Below, in pieces: positions 24,868 to 37,300 of a DNA stretch of 64,000 bases. This stretch comes from Cannabis sativa (lineage: Eukaryota > Streptophyta > Magnoliopsida > Rosales > Cannabaceae). A program made the translations under genes and the position numbers. The stretch covers positions 22,829,280 through 22,893,279 of the forward strand of contig NC_083605.1 in assembly GCF_029168945.1 (NCBI RefSeq), in the 5' to 3' direction. The notes beneath the pieces were generated by a model. That model worked only from the letters and a program-made list of their open reading frames with translations, made no database searches and had not been told where the DNA came from. The stretch's first letter is position 1. Each line of letters opens with the position of its first letter.

Positions 24868-26098
24868 ATGGTAATTGATTTTCTTGCAAGTAATTTGGAC
24901 TTTAAAATGATTGTTTGATGTTTTGGATGGTATCATGTTGTATTGAGTGTTATTTGATGATTGATTGATGTTTGTGAATTTTCGTGAAAAATAATTGAAT
25001 ATCTGTTTCTGAAATTATTTTTATTGGATAGTATGGGAAAAGTTAAGCAAGTTATTTTTTTACAGAACTCAATTTCGATTTAAATTGAATTAGTTATGAT
25101 TTTTTGAAGTTTCGAAAAAAATCGGGGTTGAGCAGCACACCTCCTGCGCGCGCGGATTTCATGCAAATCCCCTTGCCCCCGAGGTTGCTCGCCCAAATCA
25201 CCCCTATGCACGCGCGGACGGGTATGCACAGCATCCCGTCCGTACAGCTCGCAATTTTTTCGTTTTTCTTCGTTTTTTCATGCTTTTTCATGGATTTAAC
25301 TTCCGATTTTTTGTGTAGTTCTGTATTTATACATTTACTATTCCTAATTCAATTCTAATTATCATAATTAAATTAATTAATAATTTTTTAAATTTAATTC
25401 ATGATATTAGTGTAATTTGAATTTGAAAAATAGTAAATATTTATCTTTTTTGCTTAATTATCTATCTTATTTTTAAATTTGATTATATCTTATCTTATTT
25501 TTAAATTTAAGGTCAGATTTATATTTTTTAAATTTAAATTTTTTTTAATAATTTGACCTTATTTAAATTTAAAATAAGATAACAATAATCATGTAATTTT
25601 AAATAGATGTAAGATATTTTGCTAACTTTTAAATTTTATTATTTTATTTATTTAAATTACATTTAAAATCTAAAAAAGATATTCATTTATCTTTTTTTAA
25701 TTTTTTATTTAATTTTTATTTATAAAATAACATTAAATTTTTTATAAGTAGTTAGCAAATTTTGAAATGATATTTAGGTTGGTTGAAACCTAATTTTTCA
25801 GAATTGTAGGTTTAATTTTAATTTTTTTTTTCAAAATTTTTTAAATTTTTAAATTTTCGAAAATAATTTTTTTTATTTATTTAATTAATTATTTTTCGAA
25901 ATTATTTATTTAAAATTAAATAAATCCTACATCCACCTATCAAGCTAATCTTGTTGCAGGAGTATATGTTTTAGCTTGTTTGTAAGTTTTTAAAACCTAT
26001 TATTGCTTGATTGCAAATAGTCATGGTTAACTTGTTGACAGATCCAATGATCTGATTTTAACTCATGGTTCCCTTGGTCAAGTAAATAATTTGTAACA
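24868..26098 (+). other. Copia-E noncoding leader, first part
   Basis: AT-rich DNA homologous to the Copia-B leader, without a coding frame. It holds the hairpin cluster at 25146-25242 and is cut by Tat-F at 26104; the leader resumes at 38420. Confidence 0.7.
25146..25242 (+). other. Hairpin cluster in Copia-E leader
   Basis: Three perfect stem-loops: 25154-25170 (6 bp stem, 5-base loop), 25180-25191 (4 bp, loop GTTG) and 25215-25242 (8 bp stem; its 12-base loop contains a further ATGC/GCAT pairing). They follow CGCGCGCGGA-type words at the same places as in Copia-B, but two of the three stems have different sequences from the Copia-B stems. Confidence 0.6.
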
Positions 26099-26103
26099 GG
26101 TAT

Positions 26104-26885
26104 TGTTGACCGAGATTTTCAGCAACTATTAGAATATGATTATATTAAAGAGCTGTAAGAAAGTGAGATGACGATTTTTCACGTGGTTGGGGCGTTAATG
26201 AGCCTTAGTCCACGAGTCTTTGTTATTAATGGATGTATTTAATACAGATTCCACACTTGAGAGAATGATTTTTCTCATAAATACAGAGAATGTTCTTGGT
26301 GAGTATTTTCTCTTCTTGCTCTTTTGCAAACCAAGATTCTCGACCCCATTAAATGAGCTTTGAGGGGATATTTATAGTGTTTTGGTGGGGTAATCCCTAG
26401 AATTGTTCTTACACATGTATCTGTAAGTATCCATAAACTTGGGCATTTCCAATGAATATACCATGGGTGATGCATGGTCAAATCCCTAGGTGCTGTAGGG
26501 TTTTTATGAAGAATGTCCTTTTTGCCTTGTGATTGACGTGACTCTTCGCAGAGTAGCCGTCGCTAGACTTAAGTGATCATTACTGTAGCGCTGTTGTTTG
26601 GGGGTTGTGCCGTCAGACTTTATTGCGTGTTACAGTCCCAACACGCTTCCTCCCATGCAGCATTAAATGCGACTTGATTGCTCGGGAGAGACCTGACATA
26701 TCCCGGAGAGCCTTTACGCTATGCAAGCTTCCTGGAGTACCTTGTACCCCGGGTGCATCCTCCGGGACCCATGCTAACAGCGCTTCCTTGTGGCGCACAA
26801 AGACTTAGTAAATGTTTACAAGTTATCTGATCCACGTGTCCCCTCTGGACTGGTCCACGTATTTTGGGCGAATTTAGGAGCAACA
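26104..26885 (-). repeat. Tat-F 3' LTR (782 bp)
   Basis: On the plus strand it reads TGTTGACCGAG...GGAGCAACA. It is near-identical to the 5' LTR at 37633-38414; the differences I found are mostly transitions. Confidence 0.95.
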
Positions 26886-26932
26886 TTTACCCCCCAAGCC
26901 TTGTTTACTTAATAAAAATAAACCAAGGCTTG
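26886..26932 (-). other. Tat-F polypurine tract and adjacent inverted repeat
   Basis: Minus-strand GGCTTGGGGGGTAAA (26900-26886) directly precedes the 3' LTR start. An inverted repeat CAAGCCTTG (26895-26903) / CAAGGCTTG (26924-26932) overlaps it, with AT-rich DNA between the arms. The inverted repeat may be incidental or may mark the boundary between element and antisense promoter. Confidence 0.7.
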
Positions 26933-26937
26933 TTCAA

Positions 26938-27132
26938 GTGTCTCCGGTCGACTCCTCGTTTCCCTGGCTCAAGCCTCGAGCGCGTGGGGGCAAATTTAAT
27001 GATGTCATTTAATGCAGTGATTTGCTTTTTGCAGGAATGTCTCCGGCCGCCTCCTCGGTCTTCTGACACGAGCTTGGGGCGCGTGGAGGTGCGTCTAATA
27101 ATGGCATTAAATGCAGCGATTCGCTTTTGCAG
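26938..27132 (+). repeat. Two ~97-bp tandem repeats upstream of the antisense promoter
   Basis: Imperfect copies at 26938-27034 and 27035-27132 share TGTCTCCGG, a GCGCGTGG word, TTAATG-type words, ATGCAG and GCTTTT..GCAG. They end about 185 bases before the antisense TATA box, where upstream activating repeats would lie. That role is inferred from position only. Confidence 0.6.
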
Positions 27133-27317
27133 AGGTCGATTCGTTTCACGCCCTATGATTGATGCGGCGCATTAATGGTGTCAGACGGATACTCAAACGT
27201 TTCCACCGCCCTTATGGCAGATTGATCTGATCCGTTGTTTTTCGGGAATTCGAATCGTGCGTCTCCCCCACCGTGCGATTGGTAGGTGATGACGCCTGTT
27301 CCTGATGCGTTTTTGCC

Positions 27318-27519
27318 TATAAAAGCCACCACTTTCCCTTCATTTCGGTTACTTTCCATCCCTTGCCTTTTCTGCTCGAATTTCCTAGAGAGAAAATTCC
27401 CCAAAGTAGCACGAACTGTCTTAGCACTTAGACACTTTTTTCAGTTTTCCAGTGTTTGCCTTCGCCAGTTCTCAACTTTCACTTGTCCACATTCAGTACC
27501 CCCAGTTCAGCGATCTACT
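27318..27519 (+). promoter_or_regulatory. Tat-F antisense gene promoter and 5'UTR exon
   Basis: A TATA box (CCTATAAAAGCC, core 27318-27324) is followed by a pyrimidine-rich leader and a consensus splice donor (ACT|GTAAGT) at 27520. The intron would end at 27979 (TTTTTCTCAG), 8 bases before the ATG at 27988, giving a 460-bp 5'UTR intron. The gene faces the element's own pol. Confidence 0.6.
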
Positions 27520-27979
27520 GTAAGTTTCTTGCATCCTTAGATTAACATGCTTTCATTTACTTCGTTCGCTTTCTGGGTTCGTATTTTGAGTTCTGAGTGT
27601 GTGAATGTTTTGGGTTCTTTAAGTGTTTTGCTTTATGTTTACTACTTTAGTTGTAGAACCGCCATTATCACGCCTTCGTTATAATCGCACAGCTTCGTTG
27701 AAGAGAACCATGTGTTCTTCGTTCAACAGTTGCTTGAGACGTAGAATGGTTTTTCTCCCTTTTTTTTTTCTTTTTTTTTTGTGTTGTAAAACCACTTTCT
27801 GCGATTACACTGCACCCGACCCTTGTTCAGGGAATTTCTCTAGGGTTTCCCATGTGACACGTGTCCGGAGGGGGCCTCTTTCCAGCGGTTAGGGGACCCC
27901 CACTCCCTTTTTCTTGTCTTAGGGTTTGGTATGGGACCTAACTGCTGGAATCTTCTTTTCCCTTTTTTGTTTTTCTCAG

Positions 27980-30900
27980 AACACAAAATGTCTGCTTCTG
28001 GCTCAAAATCTTCGAAGAAGAAAGGAAAAGATATGGCCACGCTGGAGGAGGTTTCTCTGGGACCCGTTGCCCAGGAGGGGTATAAATCCCGTGCGACTGG
28101 TTGGGAAGCGGCCGAGCTTCGATCCACCTTGACTTGTCCTCACCAGCTGGAGAACATTATTGATGTTGCTGGGATCAAACCCTCCACCTCAGGGACCTAT
28201 CACCGGCCTCCTCGCGACTCGGAGATGCCTAATCATAACTATGACGGCTTCGGGGCTTGGAGTCAGACCCATTTGATGGCCGGTGCCATGCTCCCGCTCC
28301 AAGATTACTTTGTTAATTTCCTTGTATTTGTCGGCCTTGCGCCATACCAACTCATTCCTCGTTCTACCGCCTGCTCTCAGGCTTATTTATTTTTTACACC
28401 GCCCGTGGCTGGGGGTCTCCTAGCCCGGCAGAAATTTTATATTTTTATGAACTTGTATCCGTCCCCAAGAAAGGGGACAAACTTAAGGATGGTTTTTATG
28501 GGTTCCGGATCCACCCTGCTAACGAGGGGGTGGTTCCGTATAACCGGCAGACTCACGTTAAGGAGTACCGCCACCGCTTTTTCTTCTCTTCCGGGTTCAG
28601 GGCCGTGGACCACCCGGAGCTTCTCACGGAGTGGGTGCGGATCCCACCTTACCAACGGACGCTTCCCACTCAGGCTTTCCTTCGAAGGGCCCAAGCCTTT
28701 GCCTCCTATGACCGCGCCGATCTTGATGTCGGGGGTCTAGTCACCACGGAGAATTGTAGGAAGGCTAAACTTATCCTTTCTCACCAATCCGTGGATGACT
28801 CCAACCTCTCACGAGTCATCTGCCCCAATGTGAGGGCGTCGGTTGCGGAGAAGGCCTTCCGGGATGAGCTTATTGCCACGGCAGAGAAGAAGTACCAAGA
28901 TTATCTCTACCGGAAGGCCCAGGAGAAAGCATACTCTAAGGCCCAGGCTGCCTCTGGGAGAGGACTTCGCGTGGGGAGTCCGGTGGTGCGAAGGAGCCAA
29001 GCCATTGCCGGGAAGTCCGAAGCTAAATTTTTTGACAAGATACTTCAAGAAGAGATTGGGGATCGTCCTGCCGGGAGGCCCCTTCGTATTGAAGATTCTT
29101 CCGAGAAGCAAACTTCCCGGCCACAGCCTTCGGCCCCCGAACCAAACTCGGGTGCTCCCGGTGCTAGCACCTCCGGTGCCGGCGGTAAGTCTCCCTTGAT
29201 AATTCGCTATGTTCCTTCCGTTGATGAATACACCAGTCATAGGCCCGTAGGGTTCGACGAGCGTCTTCGTAGATTTAAGATGCCGTTGACCCGGTGGGGG
29301 GATCGTTTGAAGGAATTTTATTTTTCGAACTTAGGAGATTACCTAGGTCGGTCCCGGATGGGGTTCCGCCCTCCGAACCTATTCCCTTAGGTCCATCGGC
29401 TTACATAACGTCCACTGGTTTCGGCCCTCGGACGGTTATCTCGGAGATGACGCCGCCAGCATTAAAGTACAGGACTTTGCTAGGGCCGAATTAGGAAGTT
29501 CGGGTAGGAGTAGCTTATTTGTTATGTCTTGTATAAGCGGTTCCTAACGGTCTTCTAACACTTGCTTATTTTGTGAATCAGGTATCTCTATGGATGCCAT
29601 CTTGGACCAGCTTGCTGGAGTTCATACTCCCGTGGCTCCCCCGGCCTTTACCTCCTCTCCCCCGGCACCTTCATTGAAGGTTTCTTCCAGCGCTCCCCCT
29701 GACACTATTGACTTAGTGGATGACGAGGAGGTGCTTCCGGGAGAAGGCCAAGGGAAAGGGTGGGACTTCTGAGGAAGCCGCTGAGGGTGCAGGAGAGCCT
29801 CAAACCCTTCCGGAGGTAGTAGAGGAGGACGAGGAGGAGCCTGAAGTGGCTCTGATTTGCAAGCGTAAGGGCAAGATGATTGCCCAGGATGAGCCGAAGA
29901 GGCCTCGGAGAGCCGACACTCCTGCCCATGGCCTAGACGGCGGGGTCTCCCCGATGGAGGAAAATCCTGCTCCTCCTCACATCGAGCTTACCCCGATTCC
30001 GGGGGACGAGGTGAGGCAGGAGCTTCGCATAGCCAAACACAACTATACTATGGACGAGTACTCCCGGGGGTATGCCGAAGTGGAGGCCCTTAGGAGGATT
30101 CTGCGAGCCGAGGTTGAGGCGAGCATCAACCACCCGGAATACCAGGATCTGTGGGACCTTAATCTGGACCCCTTATCGGACTGGTTCCGTCGCTTCCTAG
30201 GGCCTACCTTGCCTCCTTTTGCCGCGGAGATGACCGGCGAGTTCGCTTCTCAGCTCACCCGTTGCGCGCCTAAGCAGTTTGCCACTTGCGCTTCCCTAAA
30301 CTCCATCTTCCAGGTCCAGGACCTTAGCCATTCTCTTACGGTGGTAAGTATTTTGTAATTTTTTCGTTTCCTTCTATTGTTTGTATTTTGCTTTCTCCTT
30401 TGAGAAATTCCTCCTTATCCTTTCGTTATGGTTCAGCTTGCTGCTGAGGCTGGCTGCCTCTCCAAGAACATTATAAACCATGGCTTCACTCTGTCCGACT
30501 TTGGGGACATGAATGATGTCAGGAAGGTCCTCCAGGACCTCACAGCGGAGAGGCAGATCTACCAGGAGGCTGCCGAACGCCAGGAGGCCGCGGCCAAGGC
30601 CAAGGAAGAGGAGGCCAAACGGAGGGAGGCTCAGGCGGAGGCCATGATTCGGGATGAGGCTCAGCGGAGGGACAGGATGGAGGCCCATCATCAGGAGGAA
30701 CTAAGGGCTCAAACCGAGGCTGCTGAGAAGGCCAGGCGAGATCTCCGGGAGGCCAGGGAGGCTTTGGATGAAATGGTCGCGAAGGTGAGATCTTTAGAGG
30801 AAACTCACCAGTCGGACATTGAGTCCAAGGCCGCTCTAGCTGCGGAGTTGAAGGAGCTTAGGGATTTCAAAGAACAATCCACCAGGAAGGCCAAGAGGGC

Positions 30901-31108
30901 CGAGCTCCTTTCTCCCGTTTCTCGCGCCTGCCCGAAGCGCTTCGATGACGGTGTCTATATGGCTTGGGCCACCAATGATCAAAGTATCAAGCTTACTTTT
31001 TATCCCAAACCCGAGGAGATGATTGCCAAATTTCGGGAAAAGAAGAAGAAGCTTGATGCCGCGCTTGAGGCACGGATTGGACCTCGTCTTCCTCCGCGGG
31101 CCGACTGA
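27980..31108 (+). pseudogene. Tat-F antisense additional ORF (gypsy-type transposon protein family)
   Basis: Start ATG at 27988 (MSASGSKSSKKKGK). The first coding exon (27980 to about 29503) holds the family core, including MLPLQDYFVNFLVFVGLAPYQL. The next exon (29582-30343) is acidic and Pro-rich, and the last (30437-31108) is a long Glu/Arg/Ala-rich coiled coil. Introns: 29504-29581 (78 bp, phase 1) and 30344-30436 (93 bp, GTAAGT...TTCAG, phase 0). A stronger donor at 29185 would also keep frame, but the sequence to 29503 still looks coding. Frameshifts: a base lost in the T run at 28442-28446, one between 29340 and 29436, and one near 29745-29765. Function unknown; the family resembles the domain called transposase (putative) gypsy type. 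Confidence 0.7.
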
Positions 31109-31585
31109 GCTGTCGTATTATTGACCCAGATTTTATCCATTTCTTTTATAACTCTTTTTTTTTTTTGTTTGTACATATTTGCTGCTGCCTTAGAACAATT
31201 TACATATAGGTAGCAGCTTTCATTTGAAGGGGAGACAATTATATTTTAAGGTTCTGCCCCGGCCGTTCATATGTATATGACCCGCCCCTTTGGGCTAGGA
31301 TATTTTTTTATGCGATCTTTATTTGTCACACTTATATTTTTTAACCTCGCCCTCGTTCCGTGGTTTTTATATTTATGCTTCTTATTTTTGTGCATACTTT
31401 TTGACCTGCCCTTTGGGTCAGGATATTTTACTTAGTTTGTTTTTGTTTGTCCGTGCGGTATACCCTAGTACCCCCCTGAGTGGCATAGAAACTTTGTTTT
31501 TAAGGCACTCAGTTTTATTTTTAATATAGAGGAGGTATACATTTGGACGGTACAAACCCTTTGAATAAAATCTAAGTTTAATTCG
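31109..31585 (+). terminator. 3' region between antisense gene and pol, with polyA signal
   Basis: Noncoding, T-rich on the plus strand. AATAAA at 31564-31569 is a possible polyadenylation signal for the antisense transcript. It lies only 17 bases from the convergent pol stop codon (31586), so the two transcription units would meet almost end to end. Confidence 0.5.
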
Positions 31586-34342
31586 CTACTGGTAATATTT
31601 TCTGAGGTGATCGGCATTCCAGGCTCTTGGGACGGTGGTTCCGTCCATTCTTTTTAGTTTGTAAGTGCCAGAACCGATCTCGTCCTCGATCTCATATGGT
31701 CCTTCCCAATTTGGTCCAAGTACCCCCACTCCGGGTTCTTGGGTGGCTGGAAAAATCCTTCTTAGGACCATATCCCCAATAGCGAATTTTCTCGCTTTTA
31801 ACCTTGGAGTTAAAATACTTGGTCACTTTCCTTTTGATAAGCACCATCCGTATTTGAGACTCATCCCGGAGTTCTTCGACTTGATCCAAAGCCTCTTGGA
31901 GCAAGGCTCGATTGGTGGCCGGATCGTAAGTCGTCCTCCTGTGGGATGGGAATAATGTTTCCACCGGGACCATTGCTTCACAACCGTACGCCATTGAGAA
32001 CGGCGAGTGATCGGTTGTGGTTCTGGGGGTGGTCCGGTAGGCCCACAATACCCTTGGCAATTCTTCGGTGCCGTTATTTTTACGGTGGCTTCTTTTAAAA
32101 GTGACCTTTAGGATTTTATTGACCGCTTCCGCCCGGCCGTTTGTTTGAGGCCGGGCTACCGCGAGAAGCTTTTTACCACTTCATGTTGGTTGCAAAAGTC
32201 GATGAATTCTTCGCAGTCAAATTGCTTTTCATTATCTGAGAGTATCTTATGAGGCAAGCCGTATCGACACACTATGTTTTTGATAACAAAGTCTAATGCT
32301 TTTTTAGCAGTTATGGTCTTCATAGGCTCGACCTCTGTCCACTTTGTAAAGTAGTCCACGACTACTATTGCATACTTTACCCCTCCCTTTCCCGTAGGTA
32401 GAGACCCGATGAGATCTATTCCCCTGCACCGCGAAGGGCCGTGGCCTGGTCATCAAAGTGATCTCATTTGGAGGAGCTCTCGGTATGTTCGCGTACCTTT
32501 GGCACGAGTCACACTTTTGGACATAGTCTATACAATCTTTTTTCATTGTTGGCCGAAGTACCCTTGCCTCAATATTTTCTTTGAGAGGCCGGTTCCTCCC
32601 GTATGATCTCCACAACCCTTCATGGACCTCCCGGCATGATTTCTCTAGCTTCGTGGTCCGATACACACCTTAAATAAGGCATGCCGAGTCCTCTCCCGTA
32701 GAGAATTTGGTCCATCATTACATAACGATGAGCCCGATATCGAATCTTTCGAGACAAAGGCTCCCTCTCGGGGGCAACTCACTGTGGTTATGTATTTTAT
32801 GATGGGGACCATCCAGCTGGGTTCTTGCCCAACCGCTAGTGTGGTCTCTTGTATTTTGATGCTTGGCTCTGCCAAGCGTTCCACTGGTCCTACCCCCAGC
32901 TCTTCGATCTCACTGTCCGAGGCTAACTTAGCCGACACGGTCCGCATGAGCGTTCTTCTCTCGGGGATTCTTTCTATTTTATAGTCCGTGAACTCGTGGA
33001 GCAGCTTCTCTGACTATTGCTACGTACGCGGCCATCCGTTCGCCGCGAGTTTGGTATTCTCCGAGACCCGGTTTACGACCACTCGAGAGTCACCGTAGAC
33101 TTCCACTCTCTTGGCTCCTACAGCGTTTAGCCAATTTTAGCCCGCTATCGTGGGCCTCATATTCCATTGTTTGAAGCTGTGAAGTTGAATCGGAGTGCTG
33201 CCTAGAGCCGTAATCCAGTAGGTGATATCATAGCCACTCCGGCTCCTGAACTGTTTTCATTAGAAGCTCCGTCTACAAATACCCTCCAAGTGGGGATTGG
33301 TGGTGCCGGTGTGTTGGCTGTTGCCTCGGCTTCATTACATTCGGTGATGAAGTCTGCCAAGGCTTGGCCTTTTATAGAAATCCGGGGCACGTAATGTAAG
33401 TCGAATTGACTCAGCTCCATCGCCCACTTGAGGAGTCTTCCGGATGCTTCAGGCTTCTGGAGAACTTGCCGAGCGGATGATTGGTCAAGATTCGATCGGA
33501 TGGGCTTGGAAGTATGGTCTCAGCGTCCTTGATGCCATCAGGAGGCAGAATACTAATTTTTCAATGACCGGGTACCTTGTCTCGGCCCCTATCATGCGCT
33601 TACTGACATAGTACACGGGGTGCTGAGTTTTTTCTTCCTCCCGGACCAGGGCAGTGCTGACCGCGTGCTCGGAGACAGCCAAATAGAGGAAAGAGTCTTC
33701 TCCAAGGACGGGTTTCGATAGGATGGGAGGTTTGGCCATATGATCTTTTAGCCTCTTGAATGCCTCCTCGCATTCATCCGACCATTCGAACTTTCGGCAC
33801 TTCTTCAGTATGTTGAAGAAGGGTATGCATTTGTCCGTGGAGCGTGAGATAAAGCGGCTCGCGTCGCCACCTTCCTGGCCAAGCTCGCACGTCCTTATGC
33901 TTTTGGGGGATGGCATGTCTAGGAGAGCTTGGATTTTCTCCGGGTTTGCTTCGATTCCCCTTTGGCTGACTATGAAGCCCAGGAATTTTCCCGACTTGAC
34001 CCCAAAAGTGTATTTTTTCGGGTTGAGCTTCATACCGTATCTCCGGACGACTTCGAAACATTCTTCTAAGTCGCTTGCATGACTGTTGCAAGCTTTGGAT
34101 TTGACGAGCATGTCGTCTACATATACTTCCATGTTTCGTCCCAGGAGGTTTTTAAACATCCGGTTAACCATTCTTTGATAGGTTGCTCCGGCGTTTTTCA
34201 GTCCGAAAGGCATGACTAGGTAGCAGTATACCCCCTTATCGGTCCTGAAGCTAGTGCACTCCTGGTACGCCGTATGCATTTTTATTTGGTTGTACCCAGC
34301 ATAGGCGTCCATGAAAGACAGTCCTTAAATCCGACGTGGCGT
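31586..34342 (-). pseudogene. Tat-F pol: reverse transcriptase, RNase H, integrase
   Basis: Reverse transcriptase: MDAYAGYNQI (34312), FGLKNAGATYQRMVN, catalytic YVDDM (near 34120), NPKKYTFGV and FLGFIVSQRGIEANP. The RNase H/connection part reaches 33485. A second RNase H of archaeal type, typical of Tat, starts near 33270 (WRVFVDGASN). Integrase: zinc-finger CDSCQRYANIPR (32600), DYFTKWTEVEP and ILSDNEKQFD (32359-32156), RVLWAYRTTPRTTT (32050), and the C-terminal LGPNWEGPYEIEDEIGSGTYKL ending in WNADHLRKYYQ before the stop at 31586. Frameshifts or stops lie near 33890, 33485, 33200, 32640, 32150 and 31770. This is heavy damage for an element with nearly identical LTRs. Confidence 0.88.
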
Positions 34343-37300
34343 CTACCATCCGGTCGATCCGGGTAGCGGGAACAACAAATCCTTTGGGCAGGCTTTGTTT
34401 AGATCTGTGAAATCTATACAAACTCGCCAGGTCCCGTTTGGCTTGGGTACCAGGACCGGATTGGCTAGCCATTCCGGATAGTATACTTCGCGGATCATGC
34501 CATTGGACAAGAGTTTGTCCACCTCTTTCTCTAAGGCCTCGGCTTTCACCGAGTCGAGCGGGCGTCTCTTTTGCTGTACAGGGGGCATGTCCGGGTTGAC
34601 ATTGAGTACATGGGTGATGACATGAGGGCTTATGCCAGTCATGTCTTCTTGGCGCCATGCGAAGATGTCGATGGCGCCCTTCACTGTTTTTACTATTCTT
34701 TCTTTTTCCTCCGGGTCCAGGCTCTTCCCTATCCGGAGTACTCTAGTGGAGTCGTCGTCGCACACTGGTATTTCTTCGACGTCCTCCATTGGTTCCACGA
34801 CCTTTTCGGACCCTATACGAGGGTCCAGCTCATCCTCTTCAGCCTTCTCTATTTGGGGGGATTCCCGGACCATGAGTACAGGTAGGTGGGTGGCAACATT
34901 GTAACACTGCCTGGCCTCCCCCTGATTTCCCCTCACCGTTCCGACTCCGGCTTCTTGGGTAGGGAACTTTAGGCATAGATGTCGGATTGAAGTGATCGCA
35001 CCAAAGTCGACTAGGGCCGGTCGGCCTAGGATCGCGTTGTAGGCTGTTGGACAGTCTACCACCACGAAGGTGCAATACTTAAATGTGCTCTGGGGGGTAT
35101 CCGGGCACAGGGTAACTGGGAGTCTGACTTTTCCCATCGGGATCAGCGTCGTCCCGTTAAACCCTGTGAGCTGTGACCCACTAGGCGAGAGGTCCCGGTC
35201 GATCAACCCTATCACAGTGAAGGCTTCCTTGAAGAGCAAGTTCACGGAACTCCCATTGTCAATCAGGACCCTAGCCACCACTTTATTTGCGATGGGGGTC
35301 TCTATGACCAGCGGGTCGTGGTGAGGAAAACGCACTGTCTTGGCGTCTTCTTCCGTGAACGTTATGGGTTGGTCCATTAGCCGAGGCCTTTGAGCTGGGA
35401 GTTGAGTAACCTCCCACACCTCACTGTGTTTCACGGCCTCGGCATATCGTTTTCGCTCCTTGCGAGTGTTTCCTCCGATATGGGGACCTCCGGAGATCAT
35501 GGCTACCCGTCCATTAGGCCGGGGCAGTAGCCCGGGGATATGCTGGGTGTCGCCTGCGGGAGCAGCGGGAGGCAATACTCCTGCTGTACCCCCTGGCGTT
35601 CCCGGAGGCATACCTCCGGCCACCTGCCCTGGATTAAGGTGGGGCAACCTATTTTTGATCCACTCATAGAGGTGGCCCAAACGGATCAGATTTTCAATCT
35701 CGTCTTTGAGATTCTTACACTCATTGGTGCTATGACCAATGTCGTTATGGTACTCGCATCTTTTACTCAGATCTCTCCAGGAGCTATCCTTGTACAATGG
35801 TTGTGGTCTCCGGTAGTGCGTATTTTGCCTAGTGGCAAAATATACACGTTCCTGGGAGTCCGTGAGCTCTGTGTACTGGGTATATTGGGGTGTGTACCCC
35901 TTCTTTTGGCGCTTCTCTCGCGTTCGGGTGCTGCCCTTGGAGGACCTTTTGCTCCTCGACCCCTGGGTAGGGCCTGTTAAGCTAGCAGTCGGGGCAGCCT
36001 GTGAAGGAGTTCGTCCATTCACCCCGGACGGGTTGCCGTAATGGGAAGATGCCGGTGCCAAAGCTTGGCCCTGGCTGTATCCGGGAGTGGCGGAGAACTG
36101 TATGCAACTTACTTGTGGAGTTGCGGTCGGGACAGTACCCGAGGGCGACACTCCTGGCATGTATCCCGCTATCCCGGTGGGATAATAGCCTCCGTAAGCC
36201 ACAATCTGGGCTTCTTCGAGGTTAATATATTTTTGGACTCTCTTCTGGAAGTCCTGAAGGCTAGCAGCGCCTTCTTGCTGCAACTCGTTCCAGAAGGGAG
36301 TCCCAGTGCGGATTCCTGCTTGGAGAAGCGCAAGCTGTTGTCCGTCGTCGACCTTCTTAGTCTTCGAGGCTTCCTCTCGGAACCTCTTGATGTAATTCTT
36401 CAAGGTCTCGGTGGGCAGTTGCTTGATGTTGGTCAAGGCACTAACCTCCAAGTTAACCTTCCTGGCGGCGACAAATTTTCTCCGGAAGTTGGTTTGGAGT
36501 TTGTTCCAACAACCCACGGATCCTGGTTCCAGCTTTTTGAACCATTCCTCCGCTGATCCGCTCAGAGTGAGGGGAAGCACAGGCATTTGGCGTCATTGCT
36601 GACCCGCATGACTGTCATGACACGGTTGAACCGTGACAAGTGATCGCTGGGGTCGGAGTTCACAGTATATGCAGCCATTTCGGGCATCTTGAAGTTTTTA
36701 GGGAGCTCCGCCTCCAGGATATGCTTGGCACATGGCTCCCGATCCTCACTGTCTGAGTCGGAGTCGTCTCCCTTCTGCCTCCGGGAGACTCGAGCAATAT
36801 CTTTTCGAAGTATGGCAAGTTCTGCCATAATCCCTTCCATGCGCACCCGAGGAGACCATGGGCTCCGTATCTTTTTTGGTCAAGGTGATCCCGGAGGTCA
36901 CCTTGATTCCCATTGATTTGATTTCTCGTATCAATGGGAGGACATCTCTCGTCCTCTTCTTCCTCTACCCCCGGTTCCCGGTGCACGTAAACGCTTTTCC
37001 GGTCCCCTCGATCCCGAGGGCCAAGACTCCTCTTCGGGGCTTGCCCTCTCGCGGACCTTTCCCTTAGGGAAATCTGAGCGGACCCTTCGCGGATCCTGCA
37101 CCTTTTTCTTTCGCCCAGGGGTAGAAGTAGGGTTTTTTGTTTGATTTTCCTCAGCAGGGTGCCTTATAGGGCTAGGTTCCCTAGGTCTTTGCTGCTGGGA
37201 ATTAGGCGAGGACGTCGCTGGCTCTCTGTCGAGCCCAGTGGCCATTGCCTTGGGATGCACGTGAATACCAGCTGCCTCCATGGCTTTCTGCATGGCTAGC

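Noticed and set aside
28809..29240. 143-codon minus-strand frame within the Tat-F antisense gene
   Set aside because: It is a shadow frame of the GC-rich coding exon on the other strand; no recognisable domain.
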